Below are positions 8,635-16,796 of a stretch of 64,000 nucleotides of DNA, in pieces. The stretch is from Afipia sp. OHSU_II-C1 (GTDB lineage Bacteria > Pseudomonadota > Alphaproteobacteria > Rhizobiales > Xanthobacteraceae): NCBI RefSeq assembly GCF_000497575.1, contig NZ_APJI01000014.1:62001-126000 (forward strand), read 5' to 3'. The notes under the pieces were generated by a model. That model did not search any database. It saw only the letters and a program-made list of their open reading frames with translations, and had not been told where the DNA came from. How positions within the stretch are numbered: position 1 is the first letter of the stretch; every line of letters starts with the position of its first letter. Position numbers and translations under genes: made by a program.

Positions 8635-10164
8635 GTGAGCCCGGCACTCGTTCGCGAGCGGCCTCGTGCTGCGCGCAAGCCATCGAAGAGCGTCGCGGTC
8701 ATCGACATCGGATCGAACTCCGTCCGTCTTGTTGTCTACGAGGACAAGACGCGCAATCTCGCACCGATCTTCAACGAGAAAACACTTTGCGGTCTCGGCC
8801 GCGAAGTGCAGTCGACCGGATTGCTGGCGGCAGACGCCGTCGAAAAGGCGCTGGCGGCGCTGAAGCGCTTCAAGGCGCTCTGCAAGATCATGAAGGTCGG
8901 CGAGGTCCACGCGATCGCCACTGCAGCTTGCCGCGACGCGACCAACGGGCCGGACTTCATCGCCAAGGCCGAGCGCATCTGCGGCTGTCCCATCAATATC
9001 CTGTCGGGCGCGCGAGAAGCGAAGCTGTCTGCGCTCGGCGTCGCGTCGGGCGTCTACAAGCCGGACGGCATCGTCGGCGATCTCGGCGGCGGTTCGCTCG
9101 AACTCATCGATGTGCGCGGCCAGCGCATTCGCTCAGGCACGACACTGCCGCTCGGCGGCCTCGCGTTGCAGGATGCGTCGCAGAAATCGCTGAAGAAGGC
9201 GGAGCGTATCGTGGCAGCCGGGCTGACCGGGTTGCCGCAGCTCAAGGCCGGCGCGGGCCGGACGTTCTATGCGGTCGGCGGCACATGGCGCGCGCTGGCA
9301 CGCATCCACATCATCCAGAGCGGCTATCCGCTGCACGTGATGCACGGCTACACCATTCCGGCGGCTGACGCGCTGGACTTTGTACGGCGGCTTCGCCGTC
9401 TGGCCGCAAGCAATACGCTCGCCGACATCGAGACCGTGGCCGATGCCCGCCGCCCGCTGCTGACCTATGCGGCGCTGGTGCTCGAATACATCATCCGCGT
9501 CGCGAAGCCAAAGAACATCGTGTTCTCGACCTACGGCGTTCGCGAAGGATTGCTCTATGAGATGCTGCCTGAAAAGGAGCAGCAGAAAGACGGGCTGATC
9601 GCCACGGCGCAGACCATGAACGAACTGCGCGCGCGTTCGCCGCGCCACGCCGACGATCTGATCGTGTGGACCGACAAGCTGTTCAGGGTCGCGGGCTTGC
9701 GCGAAAGCGACGACGAGAAGCGGCTACGTCATGCGGCGTGCTGGCTGTCCGACGCAGCCTGGCGGGCCCATCCGGATCATCGCGGCGAGCAATCGCTCGA
9801 TTTCATCATCAACGGAAATTTCGGCGCGGTGACTCACGAGGGCAGGGTGTTTCTCGCGCTCGCGGCCTACTATCGCTACGCCGGATTGAACGAGGAGAAC
9901 GAGGCGCCGCAAGCCGTGCGCGCGCTCATTCCGCCCGCGATGGTCGATCGCGCGCGCCTGATCGGGGCCGCATTCCGCGTGGCCTTCATGATCTCCGCGG
10001 CCCAGCGCGGCGTGCTGCCGCACACGCATTTCCGCAATCAGGGCCGCAAGCTCATCCTGGCGTTCGACAAGCGGGCCGCAGATCTTGCCGCCGACCGCGT
10101 CACCAATCGCTTCAAGCAGCTCGCGCGTCTGATCGGGCGCACTGCCATGATCGTGAAGCCGTAG
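8635..10164 (+). CDS. ppx: Exopolyphosphatase, Ppx/GppA family
   Basis: Removes terminal phosphates from polyphosphate and/or pppGpp. It has the ASKHA fold signature VIDIGSNSVRLVVYE (residues 22-36) and GDLGGGSLEL (phosphate-2 loop). A C-terminal HD-like region of roughly 190 residues makes it the long Ppx type (509 aa from the GTG at 8635). An alternative GTG at 8557 would overlap ppk by 59 bp and add 26 residues rich in basic amino acids; the conserved core starts well after either. It is translationally close to ppk, giving a make-and-degrade pair under one promoter. Confidence 0.93.
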   Translation: MSPALVRERPRAARKPSKSVAVIDIGSNSVRLVVYEDKTRNLAPIFNEKTLCGLGREVQSTGLLAADAVEKALAALKRFKALCKIMKVGEVHAIATAACRDATNGPDFIAKAERICGCPINILSGAREAKLSALGVASGVYKPDGIVGDLGGGSLELIDVRGQRIRSGTTLPLGGLALQDASQKSLKKAERIVAAGLTGLPQLKAGAGRTFYAVGGTWRALARIHIIQSGYPLHVMHGYTIPAADALDFVRRLRRLAASNTLADIETVADARRPLLTYAALVLEYIIRVAKPKNIVFSTYGVREGLLYEMLPEKEQQKDGLIATAQTMNELRARSPRHADDLIVWTDKLFRVAGLRESDDEKRLRHAACWLSDAAWRAHPDHRGEQSLDFIINGNFGAVTHEGRVFLALAAYYRYAGLNEENEAPQAVRALIPPAMVDRARLIGAAFRVAFMISAAQRGVLPHTHFRNQGRKLILAFDKRAADLAADRVTNRFKQLARLIGRTAMIVKP

Positions 10165-10239
10165 TTCCATCCCGCCGGAAATCGGGTGGAAGGCCTGTCG
10201 CTATTGAATTAGTTCGGGGCATCAGACAGGAGCCCGAAC

Positions 10240-10974
10240 ATGGTCGCAGCAGCAAAAGTCAGAACACCGGCGTCGCCGGCGCGTGTCGAGGCGATGGACT
10301 GGCCTAACCTCACGACACATCTCGACGGCAATGGCTGGGCGGTGCTGCCGCGGCTGCTGTCACCCGATGAATGCGGTTCGCTCGTCGGTCTCTACGGCGA
10401 GGACGGTATCTTCCGCAGCCACATCATCATGGCTCGCCACGGCTTCGGGCGCGGCGAGTACAAGTATTTTTCCTATCCTCTGCCGGATATCATCTCGGCA
10501 TTGCGGACGGCGCTGTATCCGCAACTGGCGCCGATCGCCAACCGCTGGAACGAGTCGATGGGAATCGACGTGCGTTATCCTGCGGAGCATGGCGATTTCA
10601 TCAAGCGCTGCCACAAGGCCGGGCAGACGCGGCCGACGCCGCTGCTGCTCCAGTACAACGCGGGCGACTACAATTGCCTGCATCAGGACCTGTACGGCGA
10701 GCATGTGTTTCCGTTGCAGGTTGCGATCCTGCTGTCGGAACCGGAGCGCGATTTCACCGGCGGGGAATTCGTGCTGACGGAGCAGCGTCCGCGCATGCAG
10801 TCACGCGCGGCGGTGGTGCCATTGAAGCAGGGCGATGCTGTCGTGTTCGCGGTCCATCGCCGCCCGGTTCAGGGCACGCGCGGGACTTATCGCGTTAATC
10901 TGCGCCATGGCGTCAGCCAGCTCCGGTCGGGGCACCGGCATACGGTCGGCATCATTTTCCACGACGCAAAATAG
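10240..10974 (+). CDS. 2OG-Fe(II) oxygenase family protein
   Basis: A 244-aa non-haem iron dioxygenase. The iron ligands fit H148-x-D150 (in NCLHQDLYG) and H223 (in NLRHGVS), with R229 or R233 as the 2-oxoglutarate salt-bridge residue. An inserted stretch, FTGGEFVL (172-179), is typical of prolyl-4-hydroxylase-like oxygenases. The substrate is not predictable: protein side chain and small molecule are both possible. It starts 75 bp after ppx and ends 23 bp before glsA. A tight start-stop context with glsA suggests shared transcription. Confidence 0.8.
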   Translation: MVAAAKVRTPASPARVEAMDWPNLTTHLDGNGWAVLPRLLSPDECGSLVGLYGEDGIFRSHIIMARHGFGRGEYKYFSYPLPDIISALRTALYPQLAPIANRWNESMGIDVRYPAEHGDFIKRCHKAGQTRPTPLLLQYNAGDYNCLHQDLYGEHVFPLQVAILLSEPERDFTGGEFVLTEQRPRMQSRAAVVPLKQGDAVVFAVHRRPVQGTRGTYRVNLRHGVSQLRSGHRHTVGIIFHDAK

Positions 10975-10997
10975 AGACGGGATCTGGGAGGCTGCGC

Positions 10998-12029
10998 GTG
11001 AGCGCTTTTGGCGCGATTGTCGCGTTGGCACGGTTGTCGCATATGACCACGTTCGATAAGACCGTGAGTCTGCAATCGGAAGCCGAAGCCGAAATGAGCA
11101 ATGCCACTTTAGATCGCGTCGTCAAGGAAATCGCCGGCGAGATGATGGAACGAAAGGATCGCGGAGAAGTCGCGACCTATATTCCCGAACTGGCGGGTGT
11201 CGATGTCAATGCGTTCGGCCTGGTGGTGGTCGATTCCAGCGGGCATGTCGCGGCAGGCGGCGATGCCGACACGTCGTTTTCGATTCAAAGCATTTCCAAG
11301 GTGTTCACATTCACGCTCGCATTGGGCATGATCGGCGACAAGCTGTGGCAGCGGGTGGGGCGCGAGCCGTCGGGCAGTCCGTTCAACTCCATCGTTCAGC
11401 TTGAGCGGGAACGCGGTATCCCGCGCAATCCTTTCATCAATGCCGGCGCGATTGCCGTGACGGATGCCATACTGTCCGGGCATCAGCCTCGGGAAACGCT
11501 GGGCGAAATCCTCAGATTCATGCAGTTCCTCTCGGGCGACTCCTCGATCAAGATCGATGAGTCCGTCGCTGCATCCGAGCAGCGCACCGGTTTTCGCAAT
11601 ATCGCGCTCGGCAATTACATGAAGTCGTTCGGGGTTATCGAAAATCCTGTGGAACTGACGCTCGGCGTCTATTTCCATCAATGCGCTATCGCCATGTCGT
11701 GCCGCCAGCTTGCGATGGCGGGGCGGTTTCTCGCGCACTCGGGTCGCAATCCGTCGACCGGATTTCTGGTCGTTCCGCCGGAGCGGGCGCGGCGCATCAA
11801 CGCCGTGATGCTGACATGCGGGCACTACGACGGCTCTGGAGAGTTCGCCTATCGGGTCGGTCTGCCTGGAAAGAGCGGTGTCGGCGGGGGCATCCTGGCC
11901 ATTGCGCCGGGCAAGGCTTCCATTGCGGTCTGGTCGCCAGGCCTCGATGCCAACGGCAACTCCCGGCTTGGCCGCGATGCGCTTGAAACTCTCAGCAAGC
12001 GGATGGGCTGGTCGATCTTCGGTGCGTAA
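10998..12029 (+). CDS. glsA: Glutaminase
   Basis: Serine-dependent beta-lactamase-fold glutaminase converting glutamine to glutamate and ammonia. The catalytic S98-x-x-K101 (SISK) is present, with conserved blocks [11 protein letters not shown] and GKSGVGGGI. The GTG at 10998 has a strong GGGAGG site 6 nt upstream and gives 343 aa. The usual family length (about 310 aa) corresponds to an internal ATG at 11094 (MSNATLD), which has no good ribosome site. The protein may therefore carry an extra 32-residue N-terminus. It lies near glnII, so opposing glutamine reactions are close together. Confidence 0.95.
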   Translation: MSAFGAIVALARLSHMTTFDKTVSLQSEAEAEMSNATLDRVVKEIAGEMMERKDRGEVATYIPELAGVDVNAFGLVVVDSSGHVAAGGDADTSFSIQSISKVFTFTLALGMIGDKLWQRVGREPSGSPFNSIVQLERERGIPRNPFINAGAIAVTDAILSGHQPRETLGEILRFMQFLSGDSSIKIDESVAASEQRTGFRNIALGNYMKSFGVIENPVELTLGVYFHQCAIAMSCRQLAMAGRFLAHSGRNPSTGFLVVPPERARRINAVMLTCGHYDGSGEFAYRVGLPGKSGVGGGILAIAPGKASIAVWSPGLDANGNSRLGRDALETLSKRMGWSIFGA

Positions 12030-12052
12030 CGGGCAGGGCACACGCCCAAAGT

Positions 12053-12087
12053 AAAAGGGCCGAAGCGCTATGCTTCGACCCTTTATT
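12053..12087 (+). terminator. Intrinsic terminator of glsA
   Basis: AAAGGG-CCGAAGC, loop GCTAT, then GCTTCGA-CCCTTT followed by ATTTG. The long stem with a short T-rich tail lies 24 bp after the glsA stop. Confidence 0.85.
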
Positions 12088-12147
12088 TGACTTCGCAAAT
12101 CTCCACCGGGCGGTCAGGCCACCCGGGCGTCGTACAGGCGGACGGCA

Positions 12148-12324
12148 TCAGTGCTCGCTGCCGCGCTTGGTCTCTTCGATAGCGGCTTCGTGGTACCAGC
12201 CGCTGCCAGAGACCGCGTAGTCGAGCATGGGCTTGGCGGGCTCGGTCCGGCTGCTGAGTGCCGCACGGCCGCCCACAGGGAATTGGTAGATCTTGGCCGT
12301 CGGCTGGGTCGAATTAGGTGTCAT
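12148..12324 (-). CDS. DUF2735 family small protein
   Basis: A 58-aa protein reading MTPNSTQPTAKIYQFPVGGR at its start, with GWYHEAAIEETKR near the C-terminus. This matches the DUF2735 family as I remember it, which in rhizobia is found beside the type II glutamine synthetase gene. It has a strong AGAGGAG ribosome site 6 nt before the ATG. It is divergent from glnII and convergent with glsA. The function is unknown; its position suggests a role in nitrogen metabolism, perhaps tuning glutamine synthetase. A plus-strand open frame over the same DNA is rejected. Confidence 0.88.
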   Translation of the reverse strand: MTPNSTQPTAKIYQFPVGGRAALSSRTEPAKPMLDYAVSGSGWYHEAAIEETKRGSEH

Positions 12325-12776
12325 TCCAGTCTCCTCTCGTTGCGATCTCGTCGCGTGGAGGTCTAATGTAAGAGGAACGCACGTCTTTTGCGCGGTTTGC
12401 CCTATAAAAAGCAGGCAAATGCATACAATTTGCGCACCTTGGATTCTGCGCCTTCACTCAGCATGCGCCTGAAACCTTAACGCTCTCGCACTTGAAGGGT
12501 TTCCCGTTTCCGGCGACTTGAATCGTGCCGCCGCGAAAGAAGGCAGGCATTGAAATTGATGACAAAACGCGCACAGGGCGGCGCATGGCTTGCGAATCAC
12601 CTGACGGGAATCGTCCGGCTGGGGGCGGCGGGCTGGCCAACCGGCTGCCCGGCCTTGGGCAGACAGTTGGCACGTTAAATGCTTATTAACGGGCGCAGCC
12701 GTTTGCGGCCGGACCCTCCGGCGGCTAAATCGGCCGGGAACTTAGCAACGCAATCGTTCACTCACGAGAGATCGAA
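12325..12776. other. Regulatory gap between DUF2735 and glnII
   Basis: A 452-bp region with no convincing gene. It holds the glnII sigma-54 promoter (listed separately). A loose dyad at 12570-12586 (GCGCACAGGGCGGCGCA-like) sits about 90 bp upstream of that promoter and could be an NtrC enhancer site, but the match to TGCAC-N7-GTGCA is poor. No clear promoter was found for the leftward DUF2735 gene, although AT-rich sequence at 12395-12430 is a candidate. Confidence 0.5.
12667..12683 (+). promoter_or_regulatory. Sigma-54 promoter of glnII
   Basis: TTGGCACGTTAAATGCT matches the sigma-54 pattern TGGCACG-N4-TTGC, with GG (12669-12670) and GC (12681-12682) spaced exactly as -24/-12. The expected start near 12694 leaves a leader of about 80 nt to glnII. 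Type II glutamine synthetase genes of rhizobia are known to be NtrC/sigma-54 regulated. Confidence 0.82.
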
Positions 12777-13811
12777 ATGACCAAATACAAGCTCGAGTAC
12801 ATCTGGCTCGATGGCTATACGCCGACCCCGAACCTTCGCGGGAAAACCCAGATCAAGGAATTCGATGCGTTTCCGACTCTCGAGCAGCTCCCGTTGTGGG
12901 GCTTCGACGGAAGCTCGACCCAGCAGGCTGAAGGCCACAGCTCGGATTGCGTGCTGAAGCCGGTTGCTGTTTACCCGGACACGACGCGCATCAACGGCGC
13001 ACTGGTGATGTGCGAAGTCATGATGCCCGACGGCAAGACCCCGCACGCGTCCAACAAGCGCGCCACCATTCTCGATGACGCCGGCGCATGGTTCGGCTTC
13101 GAGCAGGAATACTTCTTTTACAAGGACGGCCGCCCGCTCGGCTTCCCGACGGAAGGTTATCCGGCTCCGCAGGGCCCGTACTACACCGGCGTCGGCTACA
13201 AGAACGTCGGCTCGGTCGCCCGCGAGATCGTCGAAGAGCACCTCAACCTGTGTCTCGCCGCCGGCATCAACCACGAAGGCATCAACGCCGAAGTGGCGAA
13301 GGGCCAGTGGGAATTCCAGATCTTCGGCAAGGGCTCCAAGAAGGCCGCTGACGAAATGTGGATCGCGCGTTACCTGCTTCTCCGCCTCACCGAGAAGTAC
13401 GGCATCGATATCGAATTCCACTGCAAGCCGCTCGGCGATACCGACTGGAACGGCTCGGGCATGCATGCCAACTTCTCGACCGAGTACATGCGCACGGTCG
13501 GCGGCAAGGATTACTTCGAAGCTCTGATGAAGCAGTTCGACAAGAACCTGATGGATCACATCGCCGTCTACGGCCCGGACAACGACAAGCGTCTGACCGG
13601 TAAGCACGAGACCGCGCCTTGGAACAAGTTCAGCTACGGGGTTGCCGATCGCGGTGCCTCGATCCGCGTTCCGCACTCCTTCGTCAACAACGATTACAAG
13701 GGCTATCTGGAAGACCGCCGCCCGAACTCGCAGGGCGACCCCTACCAGATCGCTTCGCAGATCCTGAAGACGATCTCGGAAGTTCCGACCTCGAAGAAGG
13801 CTGCGGCCTAA
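12777..13811 (+). CDS. glnII: Glutamine synthetase, type II
   Basis: Eukaryote-like glutamine synthetase (GSII, 344 aa), ATP-dependent ligation of ammonia to glutamate in the cytosol. GSII marks are KYKLEYIWLDG at the start, LPLWGFDGSSTQQA (41-54), a catalytic core with WEFQIFG and HCKPLG, and the ATP loop around HETAPW. GSII lacks the adenylylation loop of GSI, so control is mainly transcriptional, in line with the sigma-54 promoter upstream. The ATG has a GAGAG site. A strong terminator follows. Bradyrhizobium-type genomes usually also hold a GSI gene elsewhere. Confidence 0.97.
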   Translation: MTKYKLEYIWLDGYTPTPNLRGKTQIKEFDAFPTLEQLPLWGFDGSSTQQAEGHSSDCVLKPVAVYPDTTRINGALVMCEVMMPDGKTPHASNKRATILDDAGAWFGFEQEYFFYKDGRPLGFPTEGYPAPQGPYYTGVGYKNVGSVAREIVEEHLNLCLAAGINHEGINAEVAKGQWEFQIFGKGSKKAADEMWIARYLLLRLTEKYGIDIEFHCKPLGDTDWNGSGMHANFSTEYMRTVGGKDYFEALMKQFDKNLMDHIAVYGPDNDKRLTGKHETAPWNKFSYGVADRGASIRVPHSFVNNDYKGYLEDRRPNSQGDPYQIASQILKTISEVPTSKKAAA

Positions 13812-13830
13812 GGTTCCTCGGGTTCAAATC

Positions 13831-13870
13831 AAACCGGGCGGAAGCGCAAGCTTCCACCCGGTTTGTTTTT
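13831..13870 (+). terminator. Intrinsic terminator of glnII
   Basis: AAACCGGG-(C)GGAAGC, loop GCAA, then GCTTCC-A-CCCGGTTT followed by GTTTTT. The long stem and T-run start 19 bp after the glnII stop. Confidence 0.92.
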
Positions 13871-13949
13871 ATAGACAGCAATTTCCGGGAATCGGGTGGA
13901 AGCATCGCCTTGAATCGGTTGAAGTGGAGCAGGAGGCCGCGCTGTTCAC

Positions 13950-14609
13950 TTGGAACCGATGATGCGTGATCTGTTCGACGGCGATGTTGCGGAACTGCGC
14001 GATGTGCAACTCGCGCCGGGTGCGATGCTGCTCGCGGGCTTTGCACGGCCGCTGGAAGCTCCCCTGATCGAAGCGGTGCACACAATCATCGAACGCGCGC
14101 CGTTCCGCCATCTCGTGACGCCCGGAGGACACCGGATGTCGGTAGCCATGACCAATTGCGGAAGAGTTGGCTGGGTCAGCGATCGCACTGGCTATCGCTA
14201 TGATCCCATCGATCCGGAAAGCGGTCGGCCTTGGCCGCCCATGCCGGTTGTGTTTGCGGAGATCGCGGGGCAAGCCGCAGCGAAGGCGGGCTTCGCCGAT
14301 TTTCGCCCTGATGCGTGTCTCATCAATCGCTACGAGCCCGGCGCAAAGTTGTCATTGCATCAGGACAAGGACGAACTGGATTTTGACGCGCCGATTGTTT
14401 CGGTCTCGCTGGGTCTGCCTGCCATGTTTCTGTTCGGCGGCCAGAGCCGGTCGGACAAGACCATGCGCTACCGGCTGGTGCATGGCGACGTGGTGGCGTG
14501 GGGTGGGCCGTCGCGGCTGGCCTATCACGGCGTGATGCCGCTCGCCGACGGTGAGCATCCGTTGCTCGGTGCGCAGCGGATCAATCTGACGTTTAGAAAG
14601 ACGCGCTGA
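13950..14609 (+). CDS. alkB: AlkB-type DNA/RNA demethylase
   Basis: 2OG-Fe(II) dioxygenase that repairs 1-methyladenine and 3-methylcytosine by oxidative demethylation. Iron ligands are H137-x-D139 (LHQDKDE) and H193 (YHGV). R210 and R216 in QRINLTFR are the 2OG and substrate arginines of AlkB. The substrate-shaping VGWVSDRTGYRY (residues 73-84) is also typical. The start is uncertain: TTG at 13950 lies 13 nt after an AGGAGG, and ATGs at 13959 and 13962 follow. No LexA or Ada box was recognised. It is convergent with a TetR gene 19 bp away. Confidence 0.95.
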   Translation: MEPMMRDLFDGDVAELRDVQLAPGAMLLAGFARPLEAPLIEAVHTIIERAPFRHLVTPGGHRMSVAMTNCGRVGWVSDRTGYRYDPIDPESGRPWPPMPVVFAEIAGQAAAKAGFADFRPDACLINRYEPGAKLSLHQDKDELDFDAPIVSVSLGLPAMFLFGGQSRSDKTMRYRLVHGDVVAWGGPSRLAYHGVMPLADGEHPLLGAQRINLTFRKTR

Positions 14610-14628
14610 ACGTGTGTCGCGCCATCCG

Positions 14629-15207
14629 TCATCGCAACATCCCGTCGAAGATCGCAGCATCGAATTGCGCATAAGCGCTGCCGTCCTTGTCGACTTTGGC
14701 GCGCAGAACGGTTCCCTCCCATGCGTTCAGCATAAATGCCGAGACAGCGGAGGGATCGAGATCGTTGCGAAGCGCACCGGATTGCTTCGCTTCGCGAAGG
14801 CAATCTTCGATGGCGCCCGTCCAGGCTTTCAAAATCTCGGCGAGCCGGTCTCGCACCGCTGGGCTGTGGTCGGCTAGCTCAAGACTAAAATTGCCGATGA
14901 GGCAGCCTTTCGAGTATCCCTGCTCGGTAGAGATAGCGAAAAGCGACTGGAAGTAACGCCGCAGGCGCTCGATCGGCGGAATGCTCGCATCACGCAAGAT
15001 CGGCATCTTGGTCAGTGCGCCTTGCCAATAGCGATCAAGCGCCGCGATCCCCAACACTTCCTTGCTTTCGAAGTGATTGTAGAACGATCCCTTCGGCACG
15101 CCGGCCGCATCTGTGATGTCCTGAACGCCGGAGCCGTTGAAGCCCTGACGGTGCAGCACTTCAAGGCCGGCGGCGACAATCCTGTCCTTTACATTCGGTT
15201 TGGGCAT
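14629..15207 (-). CDS. TetR/AcrR family transcriptional regulator
   Basis: A 192-aa repressor with an N-terminal helix-turn-helix (about residues 9-55, ITDAAGVPKGSFYNHFESKE) and a variable ligand domain of the type found in electrophile- or xenobiotic-sensing TetR proteins. It is the last gene of a three-gene minus-strand unit: oxidoreductase, DUF3237, tetR. A GACCGGTC palindrome inside the promoter before the first gene is a good candidate operator, which would give autoregulation. The ligand is unknown. Confidence 0.9.
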   Translation of the reverse strand: MPKPNVKDRIVAAGLEVLHRQGFNGSGVQDITDAAGVPKGSFYNHFESKEVLGIAALDRYWQGALTKMPILRDASIPPIERLRRYFQSLFAISTEQGYSKGCLIGNFSLELADHSPAVRDRLAEILKAWTGAIEDCLREAKQSGALRNDLDPSAVSAFMLNAWEGTVLRAKVDKDGSAYAQFDAAIFDGMLR

Positions 15208-15224
15208 CGTCGTTGATTCTTCCC

Positions 15225-15680
15225 TTAGGTAACTTCGTAGATGTCGTAGTGCAGGTCGCGCGAACCCTCCTGCAGCAGCGCCTTTCCAACACCCTGAACG
15301 GCATTGAGCCAGGCATAGCGGGGATCGCCGGTGTCGAAACGCGGAGCGATATAAATCTTCCGCGTTCCGTCGATCTGGCGTTGCATGCGGCCATTGTACT
15401 GCATGAAGATCAATGCACCGTCATCAGTTTCGAGCGTGGCGCGCACGTCGAGCGTGCCGATAGTGCCGTCGGCCGACAGTGTCAGCCAGTCGGCGGTCGC
15501 GTGGCCTTTCATGTGTGCGGAGAGGCGCGCACCCGTGATCTTGAGCGACACTGCCTCGAGAATTGATCTCGTGCCCGTCGGCGTATTCGGCAGCACGAGA
15601 GGTTCGGCGAGACGTGCATCCACCCTGCACAGAGGCGTCAAGCTGACGTTTGGCGTCTCCGCGCTGTGGTGCGTGCTCAT
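15225..15680 (-). CDS. DUF3237 domain protein
   Basis: A 151-aa protein matching the DUF3237 family: a small beta-rich fold with LxGxRLSAHMKG-like and YAWLNAVQGVGKAL motifs near the C-terminus, where DUF3237 proteins carry a conserved W-LN. No signal peptide is seen, so it is probably cytosolic. Its ATG overlaps the stop of the upstream oxidoreductase by 4 bp, so translation is probably coupled. The function is unknown; members often sit beside oxidoreductases and TetR regulators, as here. Confidence 0.85.
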   Translation of the reverse strand: MSTHHSAETPNVSLTPLCRVDARLAEPLVLPNTPTGTRSILEAVSLKITGARLSAHMKGHATADWLTLSADGTIGTLDVRATLETDDGALIFMQYNGRMQRQIDGTRKIYIAPRFDTGDPRYAWLNAVQGVGKALLQEGSRDLHYDIYEVT

Positions 15681-16672
15681 GCGACCTGAACCAGCGTCTT
15701 GCCGAAGTTCTTTCCCTGCAACATCCCGATGAAAGCATTCGGGGCATACTCGAGACCCGTCGTTATATCATTGCGGGTTGTCAGCTTGCCCTGACCCACC
15801 AGCGTTGCCATTTCTCCGATTGCTTTTGGAATGTGGAGACGATGGTCCGAGATGATGAAGCCGCGCATGTTGACGCGCTGTTTCAGGACCTTGGTCAGGT
15901 CGGGGCCGGGCAGGGGCTTTGTAAGGTTGTAATGTGCGCTCAGTCCACACACGACGATGCGCGCGCTGGCATTGAGAAGTGGCCAAATTGCATCGAGCAC
16001 GTCGCCTCCGACGTTCTCGAAATCGATATCAATACCGTTGGGGCAGGCATCCGCGAGGCGTGCGGCGAATTCGGAGACCTTGTAATCGACGCATGCATCG
16101 AAACCGAGTTCGTTGACGACGTAGGCGCATTTCTCCGGCCCGCCAGCGATGCCGACCACTCTCAGGCCTTGAGCCTTTGCCAACTGGCCGACAAGACTGC
16201 CGACGGCGCCTGCGGCAGAAGACACGACAAGCGTCTCACCTGTGGCCGGATGTCCAAGCTCAAACAGGCCGTAGTGTGCGGTCCAGCCGGGCAGGCCCAT
16301 TGGGCCGAGCCACGCCGCGTCGGGCAGAGCAGGATTGATCTTCCTCACATCAGGTGCTTGGGCGATCGCATAGTCCTGCCAGCCTCCCGTCAGGAAAACC
16401 TTCTCGCCGGGATCGAAAGCGGGGTCGTTGCTCGTTACGACTTCGCCGACCGTATGAGCCGTCATCACCTGCCCAAGCTCGACCGGCGCCATGTAGGACT
16501 TTCCGTCATCCATCCGTCCGCGCATGTACGGATCAAGTGACAGCAACTGATTGCGGACGAGAACCTGACCAAGCCCCGGCTCAGGGCGTTCTTTCTCGAC
16601 CAGTTGGAAATCATCGAGGGTCGGCATTCCACTGGGACGGCGCTTGAGCAGGATTTGGCGGTTCTTAGGCAT
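15677..16672 (-). CDS. NADP-dependent MDR-family oxidoreductase (CurA-like)
   Basis: A 331-aa zinc-free medium-chain reductase of the leukotriene B4 dehydrogenase/CurA type, which reduces the C=C bond of enones and enals with NADPH. The nucleotide-binding segment is SSAAGAVGSLVGQLAK (about 150-165). The ENVGGDVLDA block later in the protein is typical of this subgroup. The start at 16672 has a near-perfect AGGAGGTCCAG ribosome site; a frame opening 30 bp earlier is rejected for that reason. It is the first gene of the operon with DUF3237 and tetR, fitting an inducible reactive-carbonyl defence unit. Confidence 0.92.
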   Translation of the reverse strand: MPKNRQILLKRRPSGMPTLDDFQLVEKERPEPGLGQVLVRNQLLSLDPYMRGRMDDGKSYMAPVELGQVMTAHTVGEVVTSNDPAFDPGEKVFLTGGWQDYAIAQAPDVRKINPALPDAAWLGPMGLPGWTAHYGLFELGHPATGETLVVSSAAGAVGSLVGQLAKAQGLRVVGIAGGPEKCAYVVNELGFDACVDYKVSEFAARLADACPNGIDIDFENVGGDVLDAIWPLLNASARIVVCGLSAHYNLTKPLPGPDLTKVLKQRVNMRGFIISDHRLHIPKAIGEMATLVGQGKLTTRNDITTGLEYAPNAFIGMLQGKNFGKTLVQVA

Positions 16673-16701
16673 CTGGACCTCCTGAGGGGATGTCCAATTC
16701 A

Positions 16702-16728
16702 TAATATGACCGGTCGTCTTAAGTCAAT
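16702..16728 (-). promoter_or_regulatory. Promoter with overlapping palindrome (TetR operator candidate)
   Basis: On the minus strand TTGACT (-35 like, 16728-16723) is followed after 15 bp by TATTAT (-10 like, 16707-16702). The 8-bp palindrome GACCGGTC at 16709-16716 lies between them. Repressor binding there would block polymerase. The spacing is shorter than the ideal 17 bp. Confidence 0.5.
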
Positions 16729-16796
16729 AACCTGTTTATTTGCAGTGGATTATGCTGGGAGCGTCGCATCCGAACGCATTGTAAATGCTGAAGCTT

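Noticed and set aside
12151-12366. A 71-residue plus-strand frame opposite DUF2735
   Set aside because: The minus strand reads a known family with a good ribosome site. The plus-strand product has no such support.
12458-12673. A 71-residue minus-strand frame upstream of glnII
   Set aside because: No ribosome site and no similarity; it would also overlap the sigma-54 promoter region.
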